Positions 32,346 to 41,447 of a stretch of DNA of 64,000 nucleotides are shown here, piece after piece. The notes beneath the pieces are model-generated. The model was not told where the DNA came from and did no database searches. It saw nothing but the letters and a program-made list of their open reading frames with translations. The DNA comes from Bacteroidales bacterium. GTDB lineage: Bacteria > Bacteroidota > Bacteroidia > Bacteroidales > P3. The position numbers and the translations under genes were made by a program. The first letter of the stretch is position 1. Every line of letters begins with the position of its first letter. Where the stretch lies: NCBI GenBank assembly GCA_017522105.1, contig JAFXAA010000024.1, positions 1 through 64,000 on the forward strand. Direction: 5' to 3'.

Positions 32346-32987
32346 ATGAAACACAGACAAATCCTTATGCTGGCCGCTGCGGTGCTGATGCTCTTCGGCG
32401 CCTGCAAGCAGAAGACGGAGGCTCCCGTGGAGCAGCCCCAGGACAACATCTACCAGTTCACCGTGCTCGACGGCGCCGGCAACCCCGTCAGCCTTGCCGA
32501 CTACGGCGGTCAGGTGCTGCTGGTGGTCAACACCGCCACGCAGTGTGGCTTCACGCCGCAGTATGAAGCCCTTGAGGCTCTGTACAAAAAGTATGCCGAG
32601 AGAGGCTTCATGGTGCTCGACTTCCCCTGCAACCAGTTCGGCGCCCAGGCTCCCGGCAGCAACGAGGAGATTCACGCTTTCTGCACCGGCACCTACAACG
32701 TGACCTTCCCGCAGATGGCCAAGATCGACGTCAACGGCGACAGCGCCGCGGCCCTCTTCACGTGGCTCAAGTCCAAGGCCCCCTTCGGCGGCTTCGATAC
32801 CACCGACCCGCGCGGCGCCTACCTCGACAAGATGTTCCGCCAGCAGGACAGCCTCTATGACCAGAATCCCGACATCAAGTGGAACTTCTCCAAGTTCCTC
32901 ATCGACCGCGACGGCAACGTGGTGCGCCGCTTCGAGCCCACAGACCCGATGAGCGCCGTGGCCGAGGCCGTGGAGGGTGCGCTCTGA
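32346..32987 (+). CDS. glutathione peroxidase-family lipoprotein
   Basis: The 213-aa protein has a lipobox LFGAC (Cys20), so it is a lipoprotein. NTATQCGFTPQY holds the peroxidatic Cys67, CNQFGAQAPGS is the second conserved block, and KWNFSKFLIDRDG ends the fold. Cys replaces Sec, as in most bacterial homologues, which use thioredoxin. It should reduce hydroperoxides at the envelope. It is transcribed divergently from pepC and followed by a hairpin terminator. Confidence 0.9.
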   Translation: MKHRQILMLAAAVLMLFGACKQKTEAPVEQPQDNIYQFTVLDGAGNPVSLADYGGQVLLVVNTATQCGFTPQYEALEALYKKYAERGFMVLDFPCNQFGAQAPGSNEEIHAFCTGTYNVTFPQMAKIDVNGDSAAALFTWLKSKAPFGGFDTTDPRGAYLDKMFRQQDSLYDQNPDIKWNFSKFLIDRDGNVVRRFEPTDPMSAVAEAVEGAL

Positions 32988-33064
32988 TCCCCGGCGGCAG
33001 GCGGGGATGTGGATGTTGTGACGCGACGACAGCTCTACAATATGCCCCGCCAGGCGACAACAAT

Positions 33065-33099
33065 TAGAAAACCCCGTCCTTTGCAGGGCGGGGTTTCTA
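33065..33099. terminator. hairpin terminator after the glutathione peroxidase gene
   Basis: AAAACCCCGTCCT pairs with AGGGCGGGGTTT with a short loop and one bulge. TCTAG follows. Confidence 0.75.
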
Positions 33100-33131
33100 G
33101 ATCATAAAATCTAAAACAAATTACCTTTCTT

Positions 33132-33222
33132 TCAGTTTTAAGTTTTGAGTTTTGAGTTTTGAGTTTCAAGAGGAGGTTCCTACTTAATACTTAAAACTCA
33201 CAGCTCACAACTCCTTACTCGG
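33132..33222. repeat. TTTTGAGTTTTGAG repeat region
   Basis: About four copies of GTTTTGA are followed, after 20-odd bases, by the opposite-strand form ACTTAAAACTCACAGCTCACAACTC. This is the same word style as 25364-25460. It occupies the gap between convergent genes. Confidence 0.8.
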
Positions 33223-33258
33223 CCTTCTTGTACCGGGGCGGTACTTCAAGCAGCCCGA

Positions 33259-33522
33259 TTACTCGGCCTTCTTGGCGTACTTTTTGTATTTGTTCATGAA
33301 CTTGTCGACGCGACCGGCGGTGTCAACGAGTTTCAGCTTGCCGGTGAAGAAGGGGTGCGAGGTGTTGGAGATTTCCAGCTTCACGACCGGATATTCCTTG
33401 CCGTCGGTGTAGACCACGGTCTCCTTGGTGTTGGCGCAGCTCTTGGTGAGGATCATGTTGTCGTTGCTCATGTCTTTGAACACCACGAGGCGGTAGTTTT
33501 CGGGATGGATTCCTTTTTTCAT
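33259..33522 (-). CDS. rpmE2: 50S ribosomal protein L31 type B
   Basis: The 87-aa protein MKKGIHPENYRLVVFKDMSN has TKETVVYTDGKEYPVVKLEI and SHPFFTGKLKLVDTAGRVDK. It is a full-length type B L31, the form without the zinc-binding CxxC, usual in Bacteroidetes. It binds the ribosome at the central protuberance. It has its own promoter (-7 box TATCTTTG at 33596-33603). Confidence 0.95.
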   Translation of the reverse strand: MKKGIHPENYRLVVFKDMSNDNMILTKSCANTKETVVYTDGKEYPVVKLEISNTSHPFFTGKLKLVDTAGRVDKFMNKYKKYAKKAE

Positions 33523-33595
33523 TTCTTTGATTTTTGCCGTCTAACCCGTTTGTTGTCAGACGATTGTTTATAATTCGGTTACTAATTTCGTGCTG

Positions 33596-33603
33596 CAAAG
33601 ATA
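33596..33603 (-). promoter_or_regulatory. -7 box TATCTTTG of rpmE2
   Basis: CAAAGATA on the plus strand, 74 bp upstream of the rpmE2 start. Confidence 0.6.
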
Positions 33604-33740
33604 CGAACTTTTTTCATACTGGCAAAATTTTTTTATTGTATGTGTGTTTTTGTGCCTCGGCTCCGGCTCGCACCCTCCACGGAGTCCCTATGCCCGTTCT
33701 TCCGCCGAGGGGCGTAGTTCCGTCGCCTCCGCGACGGCAC

Positions 33741-33807
33741 TTCTTCAGTAGTTCTTCAGTAGTTCTTCAGTCAAACACTGAAGAACTACTGAAGAACTAC
33801 TGAAGAA
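33741..33807. repeat. perfect 31-bp-arm hairpin made of a 10-bp repeat word
   Basis: Left arm 33741-33771 consists of three TTCTTCAGTAG-type units. The right arm 33777-33807 is its exact reverse complement, with a 5-nt loop (CAAAC). GGCCGTAGGGACTCCGTAGGGG follows. The rest of the 33604-33972 gap is G-rich, with short GTAGGG and GGCGG words and no coding frame. It has no U-run, so it is not a typical terminator. Confidence 0.9.
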
Positions 33808-33972
33808 CGGCCGTAGGGACTCCGTAGGGGAAGGGTAGGGGGACGGATGTGGCGGGGGTTGACGGGCGGAAGGTGACGGCGGCGGGAGCGGGTTGGAAAA
33901 AAGTTTGCGGTGCCGTACAATATTATTGCGATGCGCGCGTTGTTGTGTGATAATAGTAAAAAAGCAATAGTC

Positions 33973-34719
33973 ATGAAGAAACACTACCTGTTTTTTGTCA
34001 TTGTGCCGCTGCTGGCGGCTTCGTGCAGCATTTACCATCCCAACGCGGTTGACATACCGTTGATCAACCACAAGGGCGATGTGCGTGTGGATGCGTCGTT
34101 GTCGATGTCGTCGTGGGTGTTGCCCGACGTGATGAGTGTCAATGCCACGGCGAGTTTCGGCGTCACCGACTGGCTGGCTGCGCAGGCTCATGTCAACTAC
34201 GGTGGCGACAACGTCTACGGCCAGGTGGCTCCGGGTTTCTACATCCCGCTGAGCGAGCATGCCGTCGTTGAGGGCTATGCAGGCCTTGGCGGCGGTGCCG
34301 TGTGGCGCGACCGTCACAGTACCACGGAGCGCGAAGCGGATGGCGAGGTCAGCTCCACATCGCAGGAGAGCGAGTATTCGGGCTCTTTCGCGCTGCCTTT
34401 CGTGCAGCTCAATTTCGGCTGGCACGACCTGTCGAAGGCCCACATAGAGGTGGGCTTCGGTGTGAAGGCCGGCGCCTACCAGCCCGACTTCACCTACCGT
34501 GCCTATGACAGCCAGGGGCAGCTGATAGAAAGCTCCACCTACCGCTACACTCGCACCAACATGCTGGTGGAGCCGCAGTTCCAGTTCAGCGTCGGCGGCG
34601 AGAAGGTGCGCTACAGCATCCATCTGGGCTTTGCTTTCCTGGATGACATTCCCGCCAACGCCTCGCGGTTCACCTACGACTGGCTGACGCTGGGCATGGG
34701 TCTCACGTTCACCCTCTGA
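33973..34719 (+). CDS. predicted outer-membrane beta-barrel lipoprotein
   Basis: From ATG 33973 the 248-aa product has a lipobox LLAASC (Cys18). It continues as alternating strands with aromatic girdles, ending in GMGLTFTL, the C-terminal signature of outer-membrane proteins. No family is recognised. It is probably a small barrel or surface lipoprotein of the porin_OMP-b-brl kind. It is followed by the alpha/beta hydrolase after 5 bp, so both may be one unit. Confidence 0.75.
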   Translation: MKKHYLFFVIVPLLAASCSIYHPNAVDIPLINHKGDVRVDASLSMSSWVLPDVMSVNATASFGVTDWLAAQAHVNYGGDNVYGQVAPGFYIPLSEHAVVEGYAGLGGGAVWRDRHSTTEREADGEVSSTSQESEYSGSFALPFVQLNFGWHDLSKAHIEVGFGVKAGAYQPDFTYRAYDSQGQLIESSTYRYTRTNMLVEPQFQFSVGGEKVRYSIHLGFAFLDDIPANASRFTYDWLTLGMGLTFTL

Positions 34720-34724
34720 CGCCT

Positions 34725-35648
34725 ATGAGACGGTTTGTCTTGGTCGCGTTGCTGCTCGCTGCCGTCAGCGCCTGGGGGCAGGAGGGGTGCGAGACCTATG
34801 TGTATGCCGGCCGCGACTCGGCGCTGCGGCTCGACGTGTGGCGTCCGGCCACGCCGCGTGCCGATTCGGCCTGCGTGGTGGCGGTGTTCGGCGGCGGCTT
34901 CGTCACCGGTGCGCGCAACGACAGCTACCAGCGCGAGGTGGCCCGGGTGCTCACCGAGCGGGGATTCACCGTGGTGAGCCCCGACTACCGTCTGGGCCTC
35001 AAGGACAGCGCCATGGTGGCGCACTATTCCAACATCTCGGGGGTGCGGACGCTCTTCCAGTGGGTGATAGATATGGCCGCCGAGGACGTGGCCGCCGCCT
35101 GTGCATGGGTGGTGGCTCATGCCAAGGAGCTCGGCGTGAGGGCCGACCGCATGGTGCTCACGGGCAGTTCCGCCGGGGCCATAGCCGTGTTGCAGCTTGA
35201 CTGGTGCCGCGCCAACGGTAAGGCCGAGGCGTCTGCGCTGCCCGAAGGGTGGAAGCCCGCCGCCGTGGTGCCCTACGCCGGAGCCATCATGTGCAAGGGC
35301 AAGCCGCAGTGGAAGACCCCTCCGGCGCCCACGATGCTGATGCACGGCATGAAGGACAAGATAGTGGCCTACAAACGGTTCCCCCCGATGGTTGGCCATG
35401 CGCTCTATGGTGCCGACGTTGTGGCGGAGCGGATGCGCAAGGGTGGCTACCCGCTGTGGATAGTGCGCTTCGAGGATGTGGGCCACGAGGTGGCCAGCTG
35501 GCTGCCCGGGAGCGTGGACCTGTTCTGCGCCTTTGTGGGGCAGGCGCTGGCCGGGCGCGTCAGCACGCTGGACGCCACGATGACCGACAGCAAGCTGACG
35601 CCTACGAAATGGACGGAGATGAACGTCATAGACCTGTACAAGCAATGA
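34725..35648 (+). CDS. exported alpha/beta-hydrolase (esterase-type)
   Basis: This 307-aa protein has a signal peptide (MRRFVLVALLLAAVSAWGQE). VVAVFGGGFVTGARND is the HGG-like oxyanion region, VLTGSSAGAIAVLQ holds the nucleophile elbow GxSxG, and DVGHEVASW contains the probable catalytic His. This is the BD-FAE/carboxylesterase type. It should hydrolyse acyl or feruloyl esters outside the cytoplasm. The stop overlaps the U32 start by ATGA. Confidence 0.8.
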   Translation: MRRFVLVALLLAAVSAWGQEGCETYVYAGRDSALRLDVWRPATPRADSACVVAVFGGGFVTGARNDSYQREVARVLTERGFTVVSPDYRLGLKDSAMVAHYSNISGVRTLFQWVIDMAAEDVAAACAWVVAHAKELGVRADRMVLTGSSAGAIAVLQLDWCRANGKAEASALPEGWKPAAVVPYAGAIMCKGKPQWKTPPAPTMLMHGMKDKIVAYKRFPPMVGHALYGADVVAERMRKGGYPLWIVRFEDVGHEVASWLPGSVDLFCAFVGQALAGRVSTLDATMTDSKLTPTKWTEMNVIDLYKQ

Positions 35649-36895
35649 GCGACAAGATAGAGATCATGGCTCCCGTGGGTTCGTGGGAGAGCCTGCGGGC
35701 GGCCATACAGGGCGGCGCCGACGCCGTGTACTTCGGCGTGGGGAAGCTCAATATGCGCTCGCGCAGTGCCGCCAATTTCACTGCCGGCGACCTGCCGCGC
35801 ATAGTGCAGACCGCCGCCGAGGCAGGGGTGCGCACCTACCTGACGGTGAACACCATCATCTACAACGACGAGATCGGGGAGATGCACGCCCTGGTGGACG
35901 CTGCCAAAGAGGCGGGTGTCAACGCCATCATCGCCAGCGATATGGCGGTCATAGCCTATGCCAACAGCGTCGGCGTGGAGGTGCACATCTCGACGCAGTG
36001 CAACGTGAGCAACACTGAGGCTGTGCGCTGGTATGCGCAGTTTGCCGACGTGATAGTCACCGCCCGCGAACTGCCGTTGCGCCAGGTGGCGGAAATCACG
36101 CAGTACATACGCGACAACGACGTGCGCGGCCCCAAGGGGGAGCTGGTGCAGGTGGAGGTCTTCGCCCACGGCGCCCTGTGCATGAGTGTCAGCGGCAAGT
36201 GCTACCTCTCGCTCGACAACTACAACTACTCGGCCAACCGTGGGGCCTGCCTGCAGGTGTGCCGCCGCGGCTACATAGTGAAAGACAAGGAGAGCGACCT
36301 GGAGCTGGAGATTGACAACGAATACATCATGTCGCCCAAGGACTTGTGCACCATAGGCTTCCTTGACAAGATAGTGAAGGCCGGAGTGAGGGTGCTGAAG
36401 ATTGAGGGGCGGGGGAGGAGCGCCGACTATGTGCGGACGGTGACGGAATGCTACCGCGAGGCCGTGGAGGCCATTGCCGACGGCACCTACAGCAGGGAGA
36501 AGATTGAGGAGTGGACGCGGAGGCTTGCCACGGTGTTCAACCGCGGCTTCTGGGACGGCTACTATCTGGGGCGCAAGATGGGCGAATGGAGCGAGCGCTA
36601 CGGCAGCCAGGCCACGGAGAACAAGGTGTACCTAGGGCCGGTGAAGAACTGGTTTGGACGCATCGGCGTTGCCGAGGTGCAGCTGCAGACCGCCGAGGTG
36701 CTGCGCGTGGGCGACGAGGTGATGGTCACCGGCGAGACCACCGGCGTCTACCGCGCCACGGTGGAGGAGCTGCGCACCGACCGCGACCCCGTGCCGGAGG
36801 TGCGGCAGGGCGACTGCTTCAGCCTCAAGGCCGGCGAGACCCTGCACCGCGGCGACAAGGTCTACCGTGTGGACAAGGTGGTCGACGAATACTGA
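35645..36895 (+). CDS. U32 family peptidase (YegQ/TrhP type)
   Basis: I start at ATG 35645, which overlaps the hydrolase stop; the much longer frame from 35249 is a shadow of that gene joined in frame. The 416-aa protein begins MSDKIEIMAPVGSWESLRAA and contains the U32 signature EVFAHGALCMSVSGKCYLS near residue 172. YegQ/TrhP relatives act with RlhA in hydroxylating tRNA or rRNA; this copy could do either. A C-terminal beta domain (about 310-416) is normal for the family. Confidence 0.85.
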   Translation: MSDKIEIMAPVGSWESLRAAIQGGADAVYFGVGKLNMRSRSAANFTAGDLPRIVQTAAEAGVRTYLTVNTIIYNDEIGEMHALVDAAKEAGVNAIIASDMAVIAYANSVGVEVHISTQCNVSNTEAVRWYAQFADVIVTARELPLRQVAEITQYIRDNDVRGPKGELVQVEVFAHGALCMSVSGKCYLSLDNYNYSANRGACLQVCRRGYIVKDKESDLELEIDNEYIMSPKDLCTIGFLDKIVKAGVRVLKIEGRGRSADYVRTVTECYREAVEAIADGTYSREKIEEWTRRLATVFNRGFWDGYYLGRKMGEWSERYGSQATENKVYLGPVKNWFGRIGVAEVQLQTAEVLRVGDEVMVTGETTGVYRATVEELRTDRDPVPEVRQGDCFSLKAGETLHRGDKVYRVDKVVDEY

Positions 36896-36921
36896 TGAAT
36901 GACTAAACAATACGGACTCTG

Positions 36922-38577
36922 ATGATAGCGTTACTGTTGATATTTGCGGCAATACTCTTTGCCAGCGTTTTCCTGAACAGGATTTCCTTCAAGATTGGCG
37001 TGCCTGTGCTGCTGCTGTTCCTGCTGGTGGGTTTCGTCGTCGGGCTCGGCGTGGACATTATTGGCAACGTGGATGCAAGCCGTATGGTCGAGCTTGGCTG
37101 CACGGTGGCCCTGATATTCATTATGTTCTACGGCGGTTTCGGCACGCGGTGGAGCTCGGCCAAACCCGTGGCCGTGGAGGCGGGGCTGTTGGCCTCGGTG
37201 GGTGTGTTCCTGACGGCGGGTATCACAGGTCTCTTCTGCCACTACGCCCTCGGCTGGTCGTGGGTGAAGAGCATGATGCTCGGCGCCGTGATCAGCTCCA
37301 CTGATGCCGCGTCGGTATTCTCCATACTCCGCACACGCAAGCTGGGCTTGAAGAACAATACGGCGCCGATGATAGAGATGGAGAGCGGCTCCAACGACCC
37401 CTGCGCCTACATGGTGACGGTGCTCATGCTGGCGGTGGCCAACGCCGCCGACCCGGCCTCGACGGCGCACGTCACGGTGTGGTACGCACTGTGGACGGTC
37501 TTCTCGCAGCTGGTCTTCGGTGCCGCCGGCGGTCTGCTGATAGCCTGGGGCGCCGCCTTCCTGTTGAAACGCTACAAGTTCGCCGCCGACGGTTTCAACA
37601 CACTCTTCATCTTCGCCGTGGCCATAGCTGCTTATGCCCTGCCCAACCTTGTGGGAGGCAACGGCTACCTGAGCGCCTACATCGTGGGCATAGTGCTCGG
37701 CAACACGGAGTTCGAGGGGCGCAGGCCGCTGGTGGGCTTCTTCGACGGGGTGACGAGCCTGATGCAGATAGCCATCTTCTTCGCCTTGGGCATGATGGCC
37801 GACGTGCACCGCATCCCTGCCGCCATACTGCCGGCCCTGGCCATCTTCGCCTTCATGCTCCTTGTGGCGCGTCCGGCGGCGGTGTTCGGCATCCTGGCTC
37901 CCTTCAAGAAATACCCTGCCAACCAGATGGGATTCATATCCTTCGTGGGCCTTCGCGGTGCCTCGTCCATAGTTTTCGCCATAGTGACCATCACGCAGGT
38001 GCTGCCCGGCGCGCGCCCGCTCATAGAGGGTGGCAGCGTCGACATCTTCAGCGTGGTGTTCTGCGTGGTGGTGATATCCATACTGGCGCAGGGCACGTTG
38101 ATACCCTTCATGGCCAAGAAGATGAAGATGGTGGATGAGAGCGCCGACGTCATGACCACCTTCAGCGACTTCACCGAACAGTCGGAGGCCACCTTCGGGC
38201 GCTTCACCGTCGGCGAAGGCAGCAAGTGGGCTGGTCACTGCACCAAGGAGATGACCCTGCCGGACGGCATGGTGCTGGTGCTGCTCAGGCGCGGCGACAA
38301 GACTTTGGTGCCCAAAGGCCACACCTACTATGAGGTCGGCGACGAGATAATCTACTGCACACGCGGCTTCCGCGAGGACACACACCAGCACCTGGTGCGC
38401 GACGTGGTGGAGCCCAACAGTCGCTGGATAGGCAAGACCATCAAGGAATACCCCTACAAGGACGGCATGGTCTTCGTGATGATTGAGCGCGACGGGCAGT
38501 CCATCATACCCACAGCCGACGGTATGACGCGCTTCTGCGCCGGCGACGTGCTGTACATCTACAAGCAGCAGCTATGA
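36922..38577 (+). CDS. potassium/proton antiporter, CPA1 type with TrkA-C domain
   Basis: The 551-aa protein has about 12 hydrophobic spans in the first 390 residues, including VISSTDAASVFSILRTR with the conserved Asp pair. MESGSNDPCAYMVTVLML is typical of NhaP2/CvrA-type exchangers. The C-terminal part (about 415-551) is a TrkA-C regulatory domain (two beta-rich halves: LPDGMVLVLLRRGDKTLVPK and PYKDGMVFVMIERDGQSII). It exchanges K+ or Na+ for H+. It overlaps the ThrE gene by an ATGA. Confidence 0.9.
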   Translation: MIALLLIFAAILFASVFLNRISFKIGVPVLLLFLLVGFVVGLGVDIIGNVDASRMVELGCTVALIFIMFYGGFGTRWSSAKPVAVEAGLLASVGVFLTAGITGLFCHYALGWSWVKSMMLGAVISSTDAASVFSILRTRKLGLKNNTAPMIEMESGSNDPCAYMVTVLMLAVANAADPASTAHVTVWYALWTVFSQLVFGAAGGLLIAWGAAFLLKRYKFAADGFNTLFIFAVAIAAYALPNLVGGNGYLSAYIVGIVLGNTEFEGRRPLVGFFDGVTSLMQIAIFFALGMMADVHRIPAAILPALAIFAFMLLVARPAAVFGILAPFKKYPANQMGFISFVGLRGASSIVFAIVTITQVLPGARPLIEGGSVDIFSVVFCVVVISILAQGTLIPFMAKKMKMVDESADVMTTFSDFTEQSEATFGRFTVGEGSKWAGHCTKEMTLPDGMVLVLLRRGDKTLVPKGHTYYEVGDEIIYCTRGFREDTHQHLVRDVVEPNSRWIGKTIKEYPYKDGMVFVMIERDGQSIIPTADGMTRFCAGDVLYIYKQQL

Positions 38578-39809
38578 CCGAAGAGCAGGAACGCGCCTTG
38601 CGGCTGGCCACCGAGGCCGGCCACATACTCCTCGAAAATGGGGCCGAGATAGGCCGTGTGGAGGAGACCATGGAACACATGGCCAAGTCGTATGGCGTGG
38701 AGGACGAGAGCTTCTTCGTGCTGAGCAACGGCATCATAGCCACCGGCCAGCACTATGCACGCGCCGAGTTTATCCCCATCAAGGGCACGCAGCTGGCCCG
38801 CGTGGTGGCGGTGAACCAGCTGAGCCGCGACATCGACGGCGGCGCCATGCCCCTTGACGAGGTGGAGCGCCGCCTGAAAGCCATACGCACCATGGGCGCC
38901 AAGCCGTGGTGGGAGCTTGTGCTCGGCGTGGCGCTCGGCGTGGGAGCCTTCAGCATCCTCTTCGGCGGCAGCCTTGTCGACGCCGCCGCCACCTTCTCGT
39001 GCGGCCTGCTGCTGGGGGCTTTCATGGCCTTCGTGTCGCCCCACCTGAGCCGCATCTTCGGCAGCCTCGTGGGCGGCCTGGTGGGCGGCCTGCTCTGCAT
39101 CCTCGCCGTGGCCGTGGGCTTCGGCGAACACCTGCCCAACATGATTATAGGCACCATCATAGCCCTCGTGCCCGGAGTGCCCTTCACCAACGGCATGCGC
39201 GACCTGGCCAACGAAGACTACCTGGCCGGAGCCACGCGCCTGCTCGACGCCTTCCTCGTCTTCCTCTGCATAGCCCTCGGCGTGGTTGTGGCCTTCGTGG
39301 TGGAAGAGACCCTCACCGGCGACCTTATGGTGCTCGACGCCCCGGTGACCGACCCCATGACGTCGGCCTGGTATGTGCAACTGGCGTCGGCCTTCGTGGG
39401 CACCGTTGGCTTCGCGGCCCTCTTCGGTGCGCCGAGGCGCTACTATGCGGGCAGCGGCCTGGTGGGCATGGCGGGATGGGCAGTATACTTGCTGTGCAGC
39501 GTGTGGACGTCGGCCTTCAGCGTGGTGGGCGCGGCCTTCGCGGCGGCGCTGGTCATCACCGTGCTGAGCCACCTGTTGGCCGTGCTGATGCGCGCCCCGG
39601 TGACGGTGTTCCTCATCTGCGGCATCATCCCCCTGGTGCCGGGAGGCGGCATCTTCTGGACGGCCTACTACCTGGTCAGCAACCAGCTGCGCATGGCCGC
39701 CGCCACGGGCTTCACGGCCCTCAAGGTGACCATCGCCATCGCCGCAGGCATCATACTGGCGGCGGCGGTATATGTCAAGATAATGAAAACAAGGAAGAAG
39801 AATGGCTAA
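38574..39809 (+). CDS. ThrE-family threonine/serine exporter
   Basis: The 411-aa protein starts with a hydrophilic domain (LRLATEAGHILLENGAEIGR, then VEETMEHMAKSYGV) and carries about ten hydrophobic spans after residue 115. It contains PHLSRIFGSLVGGL and LVPGVPFTNGMRDLANEDYL, both conserved in the ThrE family. It fuses the ThrE and ThrE-2 halves in one chain, as in Corynebacterium ThrE. It exports threonine and serine using the proton gradient. It overlaps both neighbours, so antiporter, exporter and radA are one transcript. Confidence 0.9.
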   Translation: MTEEQERALRLATEAGHILLENGAEIGRVEETMEHMAKSYGVEDESFFVLSNGIIATGQHYARAEFIPIKGTQLARVVAVNQLSRDIDGGAMPLDEVERRLKAIRTMGAKPWWELVLGVALGVGAFSILFGGSLVDAAATFSCGLLLGAFMAFVSPHLSRIFGSLVGGLVGGLLCILAVAVGFGEHLPNMIIGTIIALVPGVPFTNGMRDLANEDYLAGATRLLDAFLVFLCIALGVVVAFVVEETLTGDLMVLDAPVTDPMTSAWYVQLASAFVGTVGFAALFGAPRRYYAGSGLVGMAGWAVYLLCSVWTSAFSVVGAAFAAALVITVLSHLLAVLMRAPVTVFLICGIIPLVPGGGIFWTAYYLVSNQLRMAAATGFTALKVTIAIAAGIILAAAVYVKIMKTRKKNG

Positions 39810-41187
39810 AGCAAAGACCTATTATTTTTGCCAGGAGTGCGGCTACCAGTCGTCGGGCTGGCTCGGCCGCTGCCCGGAGTGCGGCAAGTTTGGCACCTTC
39901 GCCGAGGAAGTGGTGAAGGCCGAGAGCGGGAAACGGAAAGCGGAAAGCGGAAACCCCGGCATGTCGGTGCCGAAGCGCATACAGGAGGTGAGCTACAGCG
40001 AGACCAAGCGTATAGCCACGGGCTGCGGCGAGTTCGACCGCGTCCTCGGCGGCGGCATAGTGCCCGGCAGCCTGCTGCTGCTCGGCGGCGAGCCAGGCAT
40101 CGGCAAGAGCACCCTGCTGCTGCAGACGGCTTTGGCCATCAAAGATAAACGCCTCCTCTACGTCAGCGGCGAGGAAAGCGAACAGCAGATAAAGATGAGG
40201 GCCGACAGGCTCGGTCTCGCCCCGGAAAATGCCGACGGCGGACGCGGCGGGATGTACGTCGTCAGCGAGACGGTGACGCAGCGCATCTTCGAGCATGTGG
40301 ACGCCGTGCAGCCCGACATGCTCATCGTGGACTCCATACAAACCGTCACCACCGAGGACGTAGACTCGCCGGCCGGCAGCGTGAGCCAGATACGCCAGTG
40401 CACCACAGAGTTCCAGCACTACGCCAAGACGACCGGCGTGCCGGTGCTCCTCATAGGCCACATCACCAAAGACGGCACCCTGGCGGGCCCCAAGGTGATG
40501 GAGCACATAGTGGACGCCGTACTCCAGTTCGAGGGCGACCGCCACTACGGCTTCCGCATACTGCGCGCGCTGAAGAACCGTTTCGGCAGCACGGCGGAGA
40601 TAGGCCTCTTCGAGATGCTCGGCAGCGGCCTGCACGAGGTGCCCAACCCCAGCGAGCTGCTCCTCAGCCAGCGCGACGAGACCCTCAGCGGCGCCGCCGT
40701 GGCCGCCACCCTCGAGGGCGTAAGGCCTATGTTCATAGAGGTGCAGAGCCTCGTCAGCTCGGCCGTCTACGGCACCCCGCAGCGCAACGCCAACGGCTTC
40801 GACATGCGGCGCCTCAACATGCTTCTGGCCATCCTCGAGAAACGCTGCGGCTTCAAGCTCGGCGCCAAAGACGTCTTCCTCAACATCGCCGGCGGCATCA
40901 AGGTGAACGACCCGGCCATAGACCTCGCCGTGGCCTGCGCCGTCCTGTCGTCGAACGTCGACATGCCGGTGTCGCCGCGCTACTGCTTCGCCGCCGAGCT
41001 GGGCCTGAACGGCGAAGTGCGCCCCGTGAGCCGCGTGGAGCAGCGCATCGCCGAGGCCGACCGTCTGGGCTTCGAGCGCATCTTCATCTCCAAATACAAC
41101 GCCCGCTCCATCGACAAGAAACGCTACAAGATTGAGATCGTTGCCGTTGGAGTGATAGAGGAAGCCTTCCGCGCCCTCTTCGCCTGA
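39802..41187 (+). CDS. radA: DNA repair protein RadA/Sms with in-frame repeat insert
   Basis: The 461-aa protein has an N-terminal zinc finger (Cys10, Cys13, Cys24, Cys27), Walker A GGEPGIGKSTLLLQ near residue 94, the RadA motif KNRFGS near 257 and a C-terminal Lon-protease-like domain. RadA is a branch-migrating helicase in recombination. Residues 40-51 between the zinc finger and the RecA domain read AESGKRKAESGN and come from a 12-bp repeat at 39919-39954. The linker there is normally variable, so function is probably kept. The start overlaps ThrE by 8 bp. Confidence 0.95.
   Translation: MAKAKTYYFCQECGYQSSGWLGRCPECGKFGTFAEEVVKAESGKRKAESGNPGMSVPKRIQEVSYSETKRIATGCGEFDRVLGGGIVPGSLLLLGGEPGIGKSTLLLQTALAIKDKRLLYVSGEESEQQIKMRADRLGLAPENADGGRGGMYVVSETVTQRIFEHVDAVQPDMLIVDSIQTVTTEDVDSPAGSVSQIRQCTTEFQHYAKTTGVPVLLIGHITKDGTLAGPKVMEHIVDAVLQFEGDRHYGFRILRALKNRFGSTAEIGLFEMLGSGLHEVPNPSELLLSQRDETLSGAAVAATLEGVRPMFIEVQSLVSSAVYGTPQRNANGFDMRRLNMLLAILEKRCGFKLGAKDVFLNIAGGIKVNDPAIDLAVACAVLSSNVDMPVSPRYCFAAELGLNGEVRPVSRVEQRIAEADRLGFERIFISKYNARSIDKKRYKIEIVAVGVIEEAFRALFA
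39919..39954 (+). repeat. GCGGAAA-type repeat inside radA
   Basis: GAGAGCGGGAAACGGAAAGC followed by GGAAAGCGGAAA encodes AESGKRKAESGN. The same word family (read AESGKTK) lies in purL at 62619-62652, in the same frame and coding direction. Confidence 0.85.
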
Positions 41188-41224
41188 CCTTTTCACCACC
41201 GTCCTCTGTACCGTTCCTGTACCG

Positions 41225-41325
41225 ACCCTCTACGGCACTTCTACGGTACTTCTACGGTTTTTCTACGCTTTAAACCGTAGAAATACCGTAGAAGTACCGT
41301 AGAAATACCGTAGAAATGCCGAAGG
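41225..41325. repeat. CTACGGTACTT inverted repeat array
   Basis: Three to four CTTCTACGGTA words (41231-41262) face four TACCGTAGAAG/A words (41275-41318), giving a long imperfect hairpin. The same TACGG/CCGTAG motif recurs at 33808-33830 and 54036-54095. It fills the gap between radA and the MNT gene. Confidence 0.85.
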
Positions 41326-41416
41326 GGGTGCGTAGCGGGGCGGCGGCGGAAGTGTGAAAAAGTGTTAAAAAAGCGCTCCTGTTGAAAAATAATGTTCGCG
41401 GCATTGAAAAAATGTG

Positions 41417-41424
41417 TACTTTTG
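41417..41424 (+). promoter_or_regulatory. -7 box TACTTTTG of the MNT/HEPN pair
   Basis: TACTTTTG lies 24 bp before ATG 41448. No clean -33 TTTG is seen at 20 bp upstream. Confidence 0.55.
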
Positions 41425-41447
41425 CATCGTCTAAAAGACATCATACC

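Noticed and set aside
35249-35644. N-terminal extension of the U32 peptidase
   Set aside because: This part lies in another frame of the hydrolase gene and is Arg-rich; the U32 start at 35645 overlaps the hydrolase stop by ATGA.
41225-41325. ordinary rho-independent terminator after radA
   Set aside because: The stem is long, imperfect and built of repeated words, with no U-run; better described as a repeat element.
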